Positions 1-10,365 of a DNA stretch of 64,000 nt are shown here, piece by piece. How positions within the stretch are numbered: the first letter of the stretch is position 1; each line of letters starts with the position of its first letter. The DNA is from Hofstenia miamia. Taxonomy: Eukaryota > Xenacoelomorpha > Acoela. The stretch spans positions 279,376 through 343,375 of the forward strand of contig SCFE01000066.1 in assembly GCA_004352715.1 (NCBI GenBank), read 5' to 3'. The notes below the pieces were generated by a model that had not been told where the DNA came from, did no database searches, and saw only the letters and a list, made by a program, of their open reading frames with translations. Both the position numbers and the translations under genes were made by a program.

Positions 1-1005
1 CACAACTCCCAACTACACGAAATACCGATACACGAGAGCTCTAATACACGATAATACCAGTATATGAAAAAAGTGATACACAACAATGCTCTGATGCATT
101 TCATGTATAAATAAATGTTTGATGGTTTATTTTTTATACAAAATAAATTGGCTACTTAAAAATATTTGCTTGCCTAATTTTCATATGTATGAGCCACTGT
201 ATGTATGCAGTCTCAATGTATTGGAGCTAAGCTCAATTCTAGCTTACAGTAGCGAGTTGCCAACTACCAAACTATTTTCATTCTCATTTGTCCCTGATAT
301 GCAGCGATGAGCGCAGGCATATCCACAAAACTAGATAATCGAAATAAAATTCTGTTCTAAAGTGTTGAGGATTCCACAAAACTTTGGAAGAGAATTTTAT
401 TTCGATTTTCTATATTTGTGGATTCCACAAAACTTCAGACGAAAACTAAAATAATAATAAAATTGTAAAATATGATTTATTCCATTTCTAAGTGACTCTA
501 TGTTTAGTATTTTGCATTTTTAGATTTAACGCTGCCCTTACCCTGCCTGCGCCTGTATATTTTCAAATGCCCGGTCCACCCGTCCGCCCGCCATCTATTG
601 AGAAAACGTAAAATATTAAGAAATTAAATCAAAATGCACCAAAGTATTATATATAATTTTGTCTTTAAGTGAGAAACTTCTTATGACTGCTATGAAATAT
701 ATAAATTCTATCAAAAATCATGCCATAGAAAATAGTGTTTTGCATTTGTCATTTTATTACAGCAAATGTACAACAAAATTTAAATATTTTTGCGGTAAAA
801 GCATAAATTTTGCGGTAAATTTTTAAATTTCTTTTTAAAAGAAGAAAAAGCTTACGTCATTACAGCATATTATTTTATGATTATACCAGATTTTGTTTGA
901 GAGGGCATAAAATATGCCGGTTATTTGAGCGCCCGAATGCCGCCCGCCCCGTCACAGTAATGCCCGTTGCCCGCCCTCCCTTCTGCCCGGTGGGTCCAGG
1001 CATGC
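1..1005. other. Gene-free AT-rich stretch with GC-rich patches
   Basis: I see no supportable gene. Two short GC-rich patches made of GCCCG-type words stand out (about 535-600 and 925-1,005). They resemble decayed transposon ends but cannot be paired. A hairpin (320-419) is listed separately. Confidence 0.5.
320..419. repeat. Hairpin-forming inverted repeat
   Basis: The left arm, containing AATCGAAATAAAATTCT, is mirrored by AGAATTTTATTTCGATT on the right, and the outer words ATCCACAAA and TTTGTGGAT also pair. The arms are about 35-40 bases around a loop of about 20. The word GGATTCCACAAAACTT also occurs twice (about 370 and 420) as a direct repeat. This is probably a small foldback or MITE remnant. 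Confidence 0.55.
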
Positions 1006-1184
1006 CCGCAAAACACTAATATCTACCACAATGATGTCTAGAGTATTTTTCAGGCATTAACAACAGTGCTCCTTTTCGATGGGATCTCCAATAGAGATTC
1101 TTCAATTTCACAATGACCTATCAATTGAGACACAAGCTCACAAATAACCATGTTGAATTAATGTATCCATTTTTCATTAAGCCT
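1006..1184. repeat. 178-bp direct repeat, copy 1
   Basis: This segment, from CGCAAAACACTAATATC to CATTAAGCCT, is repeated without visible change 344 bases downstream (1,350-1,528). It follows a GC-rich patch. No coding capacity is recognised. Confidence 0.8.
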
Positions 1185-1349
1185 CATCTTCACTTCAGCT
1201 TTTATCAACGAAAATCATATAATAATAGAAACATAATTATACCACGTTGTGCAGTTATACACACAAGGTATTCGTCAATACCTTTGTTTCACACACTCAA
1301 ATACACGTCGCATGATATTTATTTTATTCATTGCTTTTTTATATATTCA

Positions 1350-1528
1350 CCGCAAAACACTAATATCTACCACAATGATGTCTAGAGTATTTTTCAGGCA
1401 TTAACAACAGTGCTCCTTTTCGATGGGATCTCCAATAGAGATTCTTCAATTTCACAATGACCTATCAATTGAGACACAAGCTCACAAATAACCATGTTGA
1501 ATTAATGTATCCATTTTTCATTAAGCCT
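1350..1528. repeat. 178-bp direct repeat, copy 2
   Basis: Second copy of the repeat at 1,006-1,184, in the same orientation and separated by 165 bases. The lack of divergence implies a recent duplication or an assembly duplication. Confidence 0.8.
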
Positions 1529-1743
1529 GATATTTTATGCAAGCTAACACGAAAATAGGAAAATATGTAAAAAAGTTAAAGAACAACTGCTTAATACCCA
1601 TAGTAGACCTACTATATAAAATTAACAGAGAATCAATAAATCTCAATCACTTGTTTGACGTACATTTTTGCTGAAAATTTGTTAACCAAAACAGAAAAGA
1701 GTAATTAATGTGAGCAGTGGCGTAACCAGCTTAATATTAAAGG

Positions 1744-2078
1744 GTGGGCACTAGGGTTAAGACAACAAAACTTTTTTCAAAATTTCGCTTTTCCTGATGT
1801 TGCATTTGATGAACTCTTACCCATAGATCACTTTTTTGAAGTTTTTGTCATTGGGTCATGAAAAAACCTCCCGCACCTAACATCATAATACTTTCATATA
1901 TAATGTAATTAAAAATAAATAACAAGAAAATACCTACCAATATATATTTCCGAAACTAATAAGAACAAAAATATTATAAATTGAATACAAAGTAAATACA
2001 AGTAAAATTGATATCTCAGCAATGCAATACCACCCAGACGGGTGTCTACTGTCTAGTGTCTACTGTCTAGTCAGTCTA
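1744..2078 (+). mobile_element. Left end of a hAT-like transposon, cut by the gap
   Basis: The terminal sequence TAGGGTTAAGACAAC starts at 1,752. It is followed by about 300 bases nearly identical to 6,490-6,789, the left end of the full-length element. The two copies part company near 2,051, just before the gap. The eight bases before it (1,744-1,751, GTGGGCAC) recur right after the right end of the downstream element (9,024-9,031), so this left end looks like the true partner of that right end. The surrounding sequence from about 1,716 (CAGTGGCGTAACCAG) itself resembles a hAT terminus, which would make this a nested insertion. Confidence 0.75.
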
Positions 2079-3078
2079 NNNNNNNNNNNNNNNNNNNNNN
2101 NNNNNNNNNNNNNNNNNNNNNNNNNNNNNNNNNNNNNNNNNNNNNNNNNNNNNNNNNNNNNNNNNNNNNNNNNNNNNNNNNNNNNNNNNNNNNNNNNNNN
2201 NNNNNNNNNNNNNNNNNNNNNNNNNNNNNNNNNNNNNNNNNNNNNNNNNNNNNNNNNNNNNNNNNNNNNNNNNNNNNNNNNNNNNNNNNNNNNNNNNNNN
2301 NNNNNNNNNNNNNNNNNNNNNNNNNNNNNNNNNNNNNNNNNNNNNNNNNNNNNNNNNNNNNNNNNNNNNNNNNNNNNNNNNNNNNNNNNNNNNNNNNNNN
2401 NNNNNNNNNNNNNNNNNNNNNNNNNNNNNNNNNNNNNNNNNNNNNNNNNNNNNNNNNNNNNNNNNNNNNNNNNNNNNNNNNNNNNNNNNNNNNNNNNNNN
2501 NNNNNNNNNNNNNNNNNNNNNNNNNNNNNNNNNNNNNNNNNNNNNNNNNNNNNNNNNNNNNNNNNNNNNNNNNNNNNNNNNNNNNNNNNNNNNNNNNNNN
2601 NNNNNNNNNNNNNNNNNNNNNNNNNNNNNNNNNNNNNNNNNNNNNNNNNNNNNNNNNNNNNNNNNNNNNNNNNNNNNNNNNNNNNNNNNNNNNNNNNNNN
2701 NNNNNNNNNNNNNNNNNNNNNNNNNNNNNNNNNNNNNNNNNNNNNNNNNNNNNNNNNNNNNNNNNNNNNNNNNNNNNNNNNNNNNNNNNNNNNNNNNNNN
2801 NNNNNNNNNNNNNNNNNNNNNNNNNNNNNNNNNNNNNNNNNNNNNNNNNNNNNNNNNNNNNNNNNNNNNNNNNNNNNNNNNNNNNNNNNNNNNNNNNNNN
2901 NNNNNNNNNNNNNNNNNNNNNNNNNNNNNNNNNNNNNNNNNNNNNNNNNNNNNNNNNNNNNNNNNNNNNNNNNNNNNNNNNNNNNNNNNNNNNNNNNNNN
3001 NNNNNNNNNNNNNNNNNNNNNNNNNNNNNNNNNNNNNNNNNNNNNNNNNNNNNNNNNNNNNNNNNNNNNNNNNNNNNN
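2079..3078. other. Assembly gap of 1000 N
   Basis: Exactly 1000 N, most simply a scaffold join of unknown true size. The hAT left end runs into it from one side and a CAT-linked fragment from the other. Confidence 0.95.
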
Positions 3079-3315
3079 AAGAACGTCAACACATTTTGAC
3101 ATCTGAAATGAAGTCCAATTTAATGAAATCAGTTTCAGTTCGTTTGAATGAAGTTATTTCTACAGGAGGAAAACAAATTAGACTTTGATGCTTTTTACTT
3201 ATAGTCCTTTAATGTATCTTTAAAATCTTACCTTTCTTGAGTTGTTACGTTCAGTAGTTCAAAAGTAATATGCCTTTTTTCTAGTTTCATTTTTTTGCAG
3301 CCAACTATATCAAAC
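3079..3315 (-). pseudogene. Fragment of the CAT-linked repeat unit (upstream part of a fifth copy)
   Basis: The reverse complement matches 53,395-53,630, the stretch directly upstream of the intact half of CAT copy 4. The shared part includes a GTAAG ... CCTGTAG segment that could be a small intron, and a short frame starting MSKCVD. In the minus direction the homology runs straight into the 1000-N gap, so a further CAT copy may be hidden there. On the other side it is interrupted by the LINE that starts near 3,325. No transporter codons are visible in the sequenced part. Confidence 0.7.
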
Positions 3316-3329
3316 AAAAATAACTATGC

Positions 3330-5190
3330 CTAAAAAATTTCCAATGCAATATAGATGCGAAAAATTTTTATGAAAAATTAGACCAATCCAAGCAAAAATG
3401 GAAATTTATAGATAAATATTTAAATCAAGAAAAAAGGACACTCTAGTAGAATTACTGAAATAAAAGTTAATGATAACAATATAGTAACAGACGAAATAAC
3501 AATAGCAAATAAATTAAATTGGACATTCAAACAATTAAGAACATACAAAGGAGAAAATATTTGTTATGAGTGTAAAATTAAGCCAATCAAACCTAGTTTT
3601 TCATTAAAATACATTAATAAATATGAACTAGCATGTATAATATCAAAACTAGATCCTAACATCTCAAGTGGAAGCTGCAATATTCCGGTCTTCATTATAA
3701 AAAATCACATTGAACAATTTATTGAGCCTCTTTTGTTCATATATAACTTTGCAATACATAATGCGAGCTCTCCTAATACCTTGAAGAAAGTTGATATAAC
3801 CCCAGTTTTGAAAAAAAGCGATCCACTGAAAGCTGAAAACTATAGACCTATTGCAGTTACCAATCCATTTGCAAAAAATTTAGAAAAGATTTTAAGTAAA
3901 CAAATAAATATTTAAATGAACAAAATATTTTAGCAACAAAGCAATTTGGTTTCCAGGAAGGCTATAATACATCAGATACATTACTTAACTTAACTGAAGG
4001 AATAAGATTCAACCTGAATAAAGGCAAAAGTAGCGGCATTGCACTACTAGATCTTAGCAAAGCTTTTGATAGCCTTGACTTCCAAATCTTAGAGAAGAAA
4101 TTGAAAAATTATGGATTTACTAAACAAGCAAGACAAATGTTAAATAGTTTTATAAGTCAAAGGAAACAGAGAGTCAAAGTAAACAACAAATTTTCGGAAT
4201 ATATAACAACAACAAAAAGAGTTCCACAGGGAACTGTTCTAGGTCCCATACTTTTTAATTTATTTGTGAATGACATTTGTAAATACGTCAATTGTAACAT
4301 TATTCAATATGCTGATGACATTTGAATGATAGATATTCATTCTAACCCAATCATTGCAGCTAGACAGTTACAAACATATAAAAAACTATTTTAAACTAAC
4401 TATAAATGTACACAAAACTCAATTTATAATTTTTACTCCCAAAACTACACAATCATTAGCAACGAAAATCCAACTAAAGGTAGATAAAGATGGTCCACCC
4501 ATCCAGCAAACACAAATAGTAAAATATTTAGGTGTAGAAATTGACAACCACTTAACTTTCAAAGTTTTCATTAAAAATAAGATTAAAAAAATTGTGGCAG
4601 GAATACAAAGTCTCCGACAAATACAACAAAAATAAAATCAAAAATCTTAATTAATGCAATTGTAATTAGCCATTATCAGTATGTATGCATTCTGTTGAAC
4701 CACATCTCCATTTTGCAATCTGAACATATAAATAGTACATTTAATTGGGCAATTAGAACTATGTATAATATTAAAAAACAAAATACAAATAGTAAGTTAA
4801 GTGAAATTGGCATGTTATCACCAAAGTATTTTACAACCCCATACAACTCTTATAAATATGTATAAACATAGCCATAAGAATACAACGAGCACAGAATTTC
4901 TTCAGAAATACATAAAATGGAATCTACGAAGCAAAAAAGCCTAAACAAAGTATTAATTAAAAACAAATACTGGCAATTTTCATATACTGTAACCACTTGT
5001 AAATTGTGGAATAAATTACCATCCCATATTCGCTGTGCTCCATCATTAAGAATCTTTAAAAAATTATTAAAACATAATTTATTATCAGAGCAACAACTCT
5101 TGGGATTATCTAAAAAACTAAATGTTTGGCGAAATACTTATTGTAATTTTAATTCTTTTAGTTTAATGACAATTTTACATTTAGCTTAGT
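3330..5190 (+). pseudogene. Non-LTR retrotransposon (LINE) reverse transcriptase, broken
   Basis: Several frames read as consecutive parts of a LINE reverse transcriptase. There is an N-terminal stretch leading to NYRPIAVTNPFAKNLEKIL (about 3,840), then QFGFQEGYNTSD (about 3,945), then ALLDLSKAFDSLDF (about 4,040). After that come VPQGTVLGPILFNLFVNDI (about 4,218) and the catalytic YADD (about 4,310). Downstream frames (KYLGVEID, then TTCKLWNKLPSHIR) match the thumb and C-terminal region seen in Jockey/CR1-type elements. At least four frameshifts or stops break it, and no endonuclease domain is present, so it is 5'-truncated and dead. It sits inside the CAT-linked repeat unit. A second, more decayed LINE lies at 42,372-43,605. 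Confidence 0.9.
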
Positions 5191-6489
5191 TTACTTTAAG
5201 TGTCTTAAATTTACATGTTGAATGTGATAGTATTATATATGTAATTTGTAAATATAGTATACACCTTTACAAATTTGTAAATATGTTCAACATTTGTGAA
5301 TAAATAAGTAATCTAATAAAGCTATTGAAGTGTATGCATTGAAACATCAGAAATAAATCAACACGAAAATCACTAGAAATGTTTAGCATAAGACTTTCGT
5401 TTGTATGACAGTAGTAAGGTAACGGACAGAGGAGGCTACATTGGGGCACTCTGAAGTTCTCGTAACACCTATGACTATTTGCCATGTGGAAATGGACTGA
5501 TTCTATTGGACGCCACCTAGTGACGAAATATTTTGAAGAAATTAAATTGAGCAAATTAATTTTTTGACGAAGTTTTTATTTTTCAACCGGTTCTATGTAC
5601 AAAGTTTAATTCGTTTTCAGGAAACAATACATTACATCCAAAACTTCTTTTTTCAAAACTCGCTATTTCATTGTAAAAATTGCACACGTTTAATTCGTTT
5701 TTTCGCATTTAAGCAAAACACTGTCAGTCACTATCCAAACGAATGCGTCCAAATTAGCAACATAAGCTAAAGGTATATTTTCTTGGATAAGGCAAGCTCC
5801 TGGTTGGTTTGGTGGCTTTATAGAGCAATTGATTGCAATAAATATTGCTGCATATAAGATAGTGTATGTTACATGCGCTTGTATTGGACCTTTTTGAATT
5901 TCACAGTGTGTGTTAGCGTAAACTTGAACAAAGCCAAGCCAATTACTTAAAATCACGCAAGCAATCAAAATAGCCAATCAGACAGAGAGAAAGTGAAGAA
6001 AAGCAACATTTAATACACACCCACGCACATACACGCAGGCACAAAACCGCATCTGATACGCAGGTGTTTGTAAACAACTATTCGCATACGTATCTTTTGA
6101 TTCCACATTGTTGAGATACTAGTCACAAATTTACAGGATAATGGTTATTTATTTCTTGATTTTAAAATTTAAATTCAAATTTTCAAAAAACTGGAGGGTG
6201 ATGGTCAAAAACGGACTTCAGATTTGAAATCACCATAGTCGAATTAGTATGTAACAACTAATCCCTTAAATGAATTTTTTGGTGTTGTACAGTGTTATTT
6301 GTAGCATTTTACTTCAAACAGGATATCCTGCGTGCCGGTATTGTACATAGCAATTTTATTCTAGAAAATATAGAGTTAATGAAATCCTGATGTCCAATGA
6401 AGATTATGAAGACAGTAGTGTCTAAGAAGATGCCTTCGCAGAAACAGATAAAGATTCAGAAAGATGATAAAAGCCGATAGTATGAACAC
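5191..6489. other. Intergenic, no recognised gene
   Basis: LINE 3' flank followed by AT-rich DNA. One minus-strand frame (5,690-5,977) is described separately. Near 6,397-6,470 a short plus frame is rich in Asp and Glu, like the N-terminus of piggyBac transposases, but it is too short to call. Confidence 0.4.
5690..5977 (-). CDS. Unassigned 95-residue reading frame with a hydrophobic start
   Basis: ATG-started frame of 95 codons. The first 20 or so residues (MAILIACVILSNWLGFVQVY) are hydrophobic like a signal peptide or membrane segment, and a second hydrophobic stretch follows around residues 40-52. I recognise no family. The length is within what chance can give in AT-rich DNA, and no neighbouring exon or poly-A context supports it. 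It is listed only as a weak candidate. Confidence 0.12.
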   Translation of the reverse strand: MAILIACVILSNWLGFVQVYANTHCEIQKGPIQAHVTYTILYAAIFIAINCSIKPPNQPGACLIQENIPLAYVANLDAFVWIVTDSVLLKCEKTN

Positions 6490-9023
6490 TAGGGTTATGA
6501 CAACAAAACTTTTTTCAAAATTTCGCTTTTCCTGATGTTGCATTTGATGAACTTTTACCCATAGATCACTTTTTTGAAGTTTTTGTCATTGGGTCATGAA
6601 AAAACCTCCCGCACCTAACATCATAATACTTTCATATATAATGTAATTAAAAATAAATAACAAGAAAATACCTACCAATATATATTTCCGAAATTAATAA
6701 GAACAAAAATATTATAAATTGAATACAAAGTAAATACAAGTAAAAGTGATATCTCAGCAATGCAATACCACCCAGACGGGTGTCTACTGATAGACGGCTA
6801 GTCTATGAATTTTTCTCTTCTGATCATAGACATTCGATGGCCCATTTACTGTATCCTTAATTACATAGTTGTTCATGTTCATTCATAGAGTTTTGCTTTA
6901 GTTTTTGGAGGAGTGTGTTGGAAAATCTGCTGTTGATTGCTTATTGGTTGAACAATATGTCTTTGCAAAGTAAAAAGTCAAAATCCGCAGTAGAAGCAGC
7001 AGGAGAAAGATGGACACAAAATTTGAAATCAAGCACAAAACGCCGTCCTGGTATACCAGAACTAAAACAGGATTTGAGTGACACATTGTGTAAAATGCCA
7101 ACTAACAGAGGAATTGTTGGTAGATTCGTGGGACTTTATGATGAATTGAAAGGGCGACATGACCGACTCAGGAAAATATCTGAGGAGTTGTTGAAGCTTT
7201 GGGGAAAGCTAAACTTTCCTGTCGTTTCAAGTCAACAAGTGTATGCAAAGGTCGACAAACTGATTACATGTTTTGAAAAATACAGAAAGCGACCAAATAC
7301 AGAGTTTGAAGACAAGCTTGCTTATGTGTTTGATATTACAAAACAAAATGGCAACTGGCTTTGTGGCGAGGACAAGGAACTGTATAAAAGACAAATTGAA
7401 TCAGGAGGAAGGGTGGGATATACCACAGTGAAACTGGCTCCTATATCAACCATTCATCCCTCAAAACGGGTCAAATTCAGTTCAGAACCCTCGACATCGA
7501 CAAGCAACACAGTTATGTCTGAATCCAGTGATAGTGAGGAAAGAAGCAGCAGTGACGAATGTGACTCTGAGACAGCCTTTTTTCTCTCTGCCAGAAAGAG
7601 TAAAACACGACAATCAACGAAGTCAGCTGCCAAACTGGTATCTAAGCAGTCATTGTCAACCAGAAAAGCCTCAGCAGTGCTTGGAAGTCTAGCAGAAGAT
7701 GGCATTAGTGTCCCAACGCCATCACAGTCTGGAGTCTGGCGTCGAACTATCAGGGATGCCGAACAAGTAAAGAATCGTCTCAAAGAGCTGATATCTGAAG
7801 AGAAATTTTGCTTACATTTTGATGGAAAGAAAATAGACAACAAAGAATACCAAGTTGTCTGCTTAAAGAATGAAAGAAGAACATTAAATCTTGGCATTTT
7901 GGCGTGCAAAAGTGGAACGGCTGAAGACATCTACATACCGCTACGGGATCTCCTTGAAGAGTATAATGCATGGAGCAGTATACAAATGGTCATCTGTGAC
8001 ACAACAGCAGTGAATACTGGGCGCAAAAATGGTGTTGTTGCCAGGCTCCAGAGAACATTTCGGGAAAAAGGATTTGATGAACCTCAATACATCGGCTGTC
8101 AATACCACATTCTTGATGTTATTTTGCGACACGTTTTGGACTTCTTTTTTCCTATACAGTCACGATCTCCTGATATCAATTACAAGTTTATTGATGAGAT
8201 TTTGAAGCAGTACGATGACTTGCAAAGTGCATACTCAAAATGCACAGAAATTGTACCAGAGCGTGCAAACCTTGGGTGGAGAGATGATTTTAAATTCCTT
8301 TTTGAGCTTTGTGAAGCTTACAAATTTTATAAATCAATGGGAAAATGGCCTCAAATCAAATGGCACAAGCTGCCATCACTTCACAGTGCTAGGTGGAACT
8401 CACGTGGAATTTATGCACTGATTGCCTTTTTTCTTCTTCCAAACTGGCGAGAGGAGTTGCGTGTCAGTTGTGATTTCATTGCGACTACATGGTCACATGC
8501 TTGGTTTTCTAACCAACACTATACAGAGATGGTGTATGATGACCTGTTGTCTGCAGTATCTAAACTTAAGTGTCCCAAAGCTGTGAAATGCTTCTCAACT
8601 CACTGGAAGAATGAACCATCAGTGCTGGATGTTCCTCGCTCCAACATAGTTGCCGAGAGAGGTGTCAAGATAATGGAGGAGGTCCGTTCTACATGCAAAA
8701 CAGACAAATACTTGAACAGCAAATTTATAAACACTAACAAACAAATCTGAAAGACTGTATCAGAGTGTATCACTGTAAAAAAACATTACCAGTGTTATAT
8801 TTACTCACTTTACAATTCTCCAGATGTATTTTGTATTAAAACTGAAATGTTACAATAAATCATGTTAGAACAACTAGATGTTTTAATAAGAAATATAAAA
8901 CTGTCTCAGGTGTGGGAGGTTTTTTGAAGGTTTGGCAAAACCAAAGTCATTTTTGTGAGTTTTAGGTAAAAGTTCATCATTTCTAACCCCAGGCTAGTAA
9001 ATCTGAAAATTGTCATAACCCTA
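6490..9023 (+). mobile_element. hAT-like DNA transposon with intact transposase frame
   Basis: The 14-bp terminal inverted repeats are TAGGGTTATGACAA at 6,490 and its complement ending at 9,023. Inside them a subterminal inverted pair (AAAACCTCCCGCACCT near 6,600 and AGGTGTGGGAGGTTTT near 8,908) extends the symmetry. The element is 2.53 kb with one large ORF. The eight bases after the right end (9,024-9,031, GTGGGCAC) do not match the eight before this left end (ATGAACAC). They match the eight before the separate left end at 1,752. An 8-bp duplication is typical of hAT elements. Confidence 0.85.
6957..8750 (+). CDS. hAT-like DDE transposase, intact reading frame
   Basis: This frame should encode the enzyme that cuts and rejoins the surrounding transposon. 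I start it at the ATG at 6,957 (MSLQSKKSK), giving 597 residues; the frame is open upstream but has no earlier ATG. A basic N-terminal half (about residues 1-170) could bind the transposon ends. A Ser/Asp/Glu-rich linker lies near residues 180-220. The catalytic core then shows HFDGK with D289, CDTT with D348, and GCQYH (C381, H384), like the CxxH signature of hAT-type RNase-H folds. A late Glu, probably in AERGVKIM near the C-terminus, may complete the triad. There is no stop or frameshift, unlike the other transposase genes here, so it may be recently active. Assignment to hAT rests on the 8-bp duplication and CxxH and is moderately secure; assignment as a transposase is firm. Confidence 0.8.
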   Translation: MSLQSKKSKSAVEAAGERWTQNLKSSTKRRPGIPELKQDLSDTLCKMPTNRGIVGRFVGLYDELKGRHDRLRKISEELLKLWGKLNFPVVSSQQVYAKVDKLITCFEKYRKRPNTEFEDKLAYVFDITKQNGNWLCGEDKELYKRQIESGGRVGYTTVKLAPISTIHPSKRVKFSSEPSTSTSNTVMSESSDSEERSSSDECDSETAFFLSARKSKTRQSTKSAAKLVSKQSLSTRKASAVLGSLAEDGISVPTPSQSGVWRRTIRDAEQVKNRLKELISEEKFCLHFDGKKIDNKEYQVVCLKNERRTLNLGILACKSGTAEDIYIPLRDLLEEYNAWSSIQMVICDTTAVNTGRKNGVVARLQRTFREKGFDEPQYIGCQYHILDVILRHVLDFFFPIQSRSPDINYKFIDEILKQYDDLQSAYSKCTEIVPERANLGWRDDFKFLFELCEAYKFYKSMGKWPQIKWHKLPSLHSARWNSRGIYALIAFFLLPNWREELRVSCDFIATTWSHAWFSNQHYTEMVYDDLLSAVSKLKCPKAVKCFSTHWKNEPSVLDVPRSNIVAERGVKIMEEVRSTCKTDKYLNSKFINTNKQI

Positions 9024-9031
9024 GTGGGCAC

Positions 9032-10365
9032 TACTAATTTTCAATTTAGACATAGGCTGTAACTCAATGTCAAAAATATCTAATGCCAAAGCTATAGCCA
9101 AGAAAAAAATCACTGAATAAAAGTGAATGGTGTGTAAAGTGACAACAAATTATTAGTGGTTGACATAAAGTTAGATCCTGTTCATATAAATTACCATATT
9201 TACCAGCATGACGATTATATGAACGGACAACAGGAGTTCAGCAACAAGTTTGTTGGTTTCTGGCTGTTCTTCCAAACCTTAATAAAAATTGGCACAAAAA
9301 GCATACAGTACTTAGAACTATGACTAGGTGAGTAAGCAAGCCAGGAATGTCTCTTAAGCTGATTTTCATTGAAATATGTGAGATTTGTCTCATAAATTAG
9401 CTTAAAATTGGAGATTTTAACAAAGTGTCTTTCACTGAAGAAATATTTCATATTAAATTTTACAATAATACCAACCTATACAAGCTCTACAAGCTTTATT
9501 ATAAGGCTTGACTAGAACACGTATGTTTTCCGTGGCTCAAATGGAGTGTTTGGACTCAAACAATGCCAGCTTATTCTTGCTAACTCATCCTAACTTCATC
9601 TAAACGTGGTTTTACCATCATCAAACCTTTCTGTCTTTCAAATCTGTGAGTAATTCCAATTTTCTGCAACCAGAAATTAAAAAAGGCATGTCTGAGTATA
9701 TCTCCCAATTAAAAATATACCGTCACAAATAACCTTTAGTAATTATTTTAGCAACTTGCTTTGTGTATGTTACGGGTACGGGTAAAGAATAACTGGATCC
9801 TGCTCTCTTACGAATAGCATTGTAACTGAGATGGTTTTGAGAAAAAATGATGTTCCTAAATAAGTTCTTTCAGCACTAGAGAGTAAATTTCGTTATTACT
9901 TAGCAAACAATTTGGTAATTTTAGCAATAATAAACCAGATCTTTTGAACAGATCTGCTGTCAGATTTTCAAATTTATTTATATGGTTTTTACATATTCTG
10001 TTAACAGATCTGTTAAGCACATTATAAATATAGCTATCCCTGCTCTTGGTAATTCATTTCCTTAGATTCATTTTATTATTGCTATGCATTTTTTAGGAGT
10101 ATTTCCTACCTATTGTCCCTATTCAATTGTTACGGGTACGGATAAAGTAAGATTAACCGCGGGCGGTAGCAGTGGTAAATTATGCTACCCGCAAACTCAT
10201 AGTGTATATGTATCAGAGTTGGAACATGTCGGAAATTCTAAAGCCAGGGCCGGTAATTGACCGGCAATAATTAATACCGGCCGGCCGGTTTTGGCCGGTA
10301 CAATTTTTTCCATTGTATATTGAATCTATGCAAGTATTTTATATATATTTATATATATATATATA
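9032..10365. other. Intergenic, no recognised gene
   Basis: Mostly AT-rich. The words GTTACGGGTACGG near 9,770 and 10,130, and a GC-rich CCGG-containing patch (10,247-10,305, beginning CAGGGCCGGTAATT), look like fragments of transposon ends. I could not find a partner end. Confidence 0.4.

Noticed and set aside
2022-3188. Long frames that span the runs of N (also at 15.5, 30.0, 33.5, 38.7, 41.0 and 62.4 kb)
   Set aside because: They consist of unknown bases; only the short sequenced ends carry information.
6915-6956. Upstream extension of the hAT-like transposase to 6,915
   Set aside because: The codon at 6,915 is GTG, which is not expected to start a eukaryotic gene; the first ATG in frame is at 6,957.
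7454-7930. 158-codon minus-strand frame inside the hAT transposase
   Set aside because: It is a shadow of the real gene on the other strand, with no recognisable domain.
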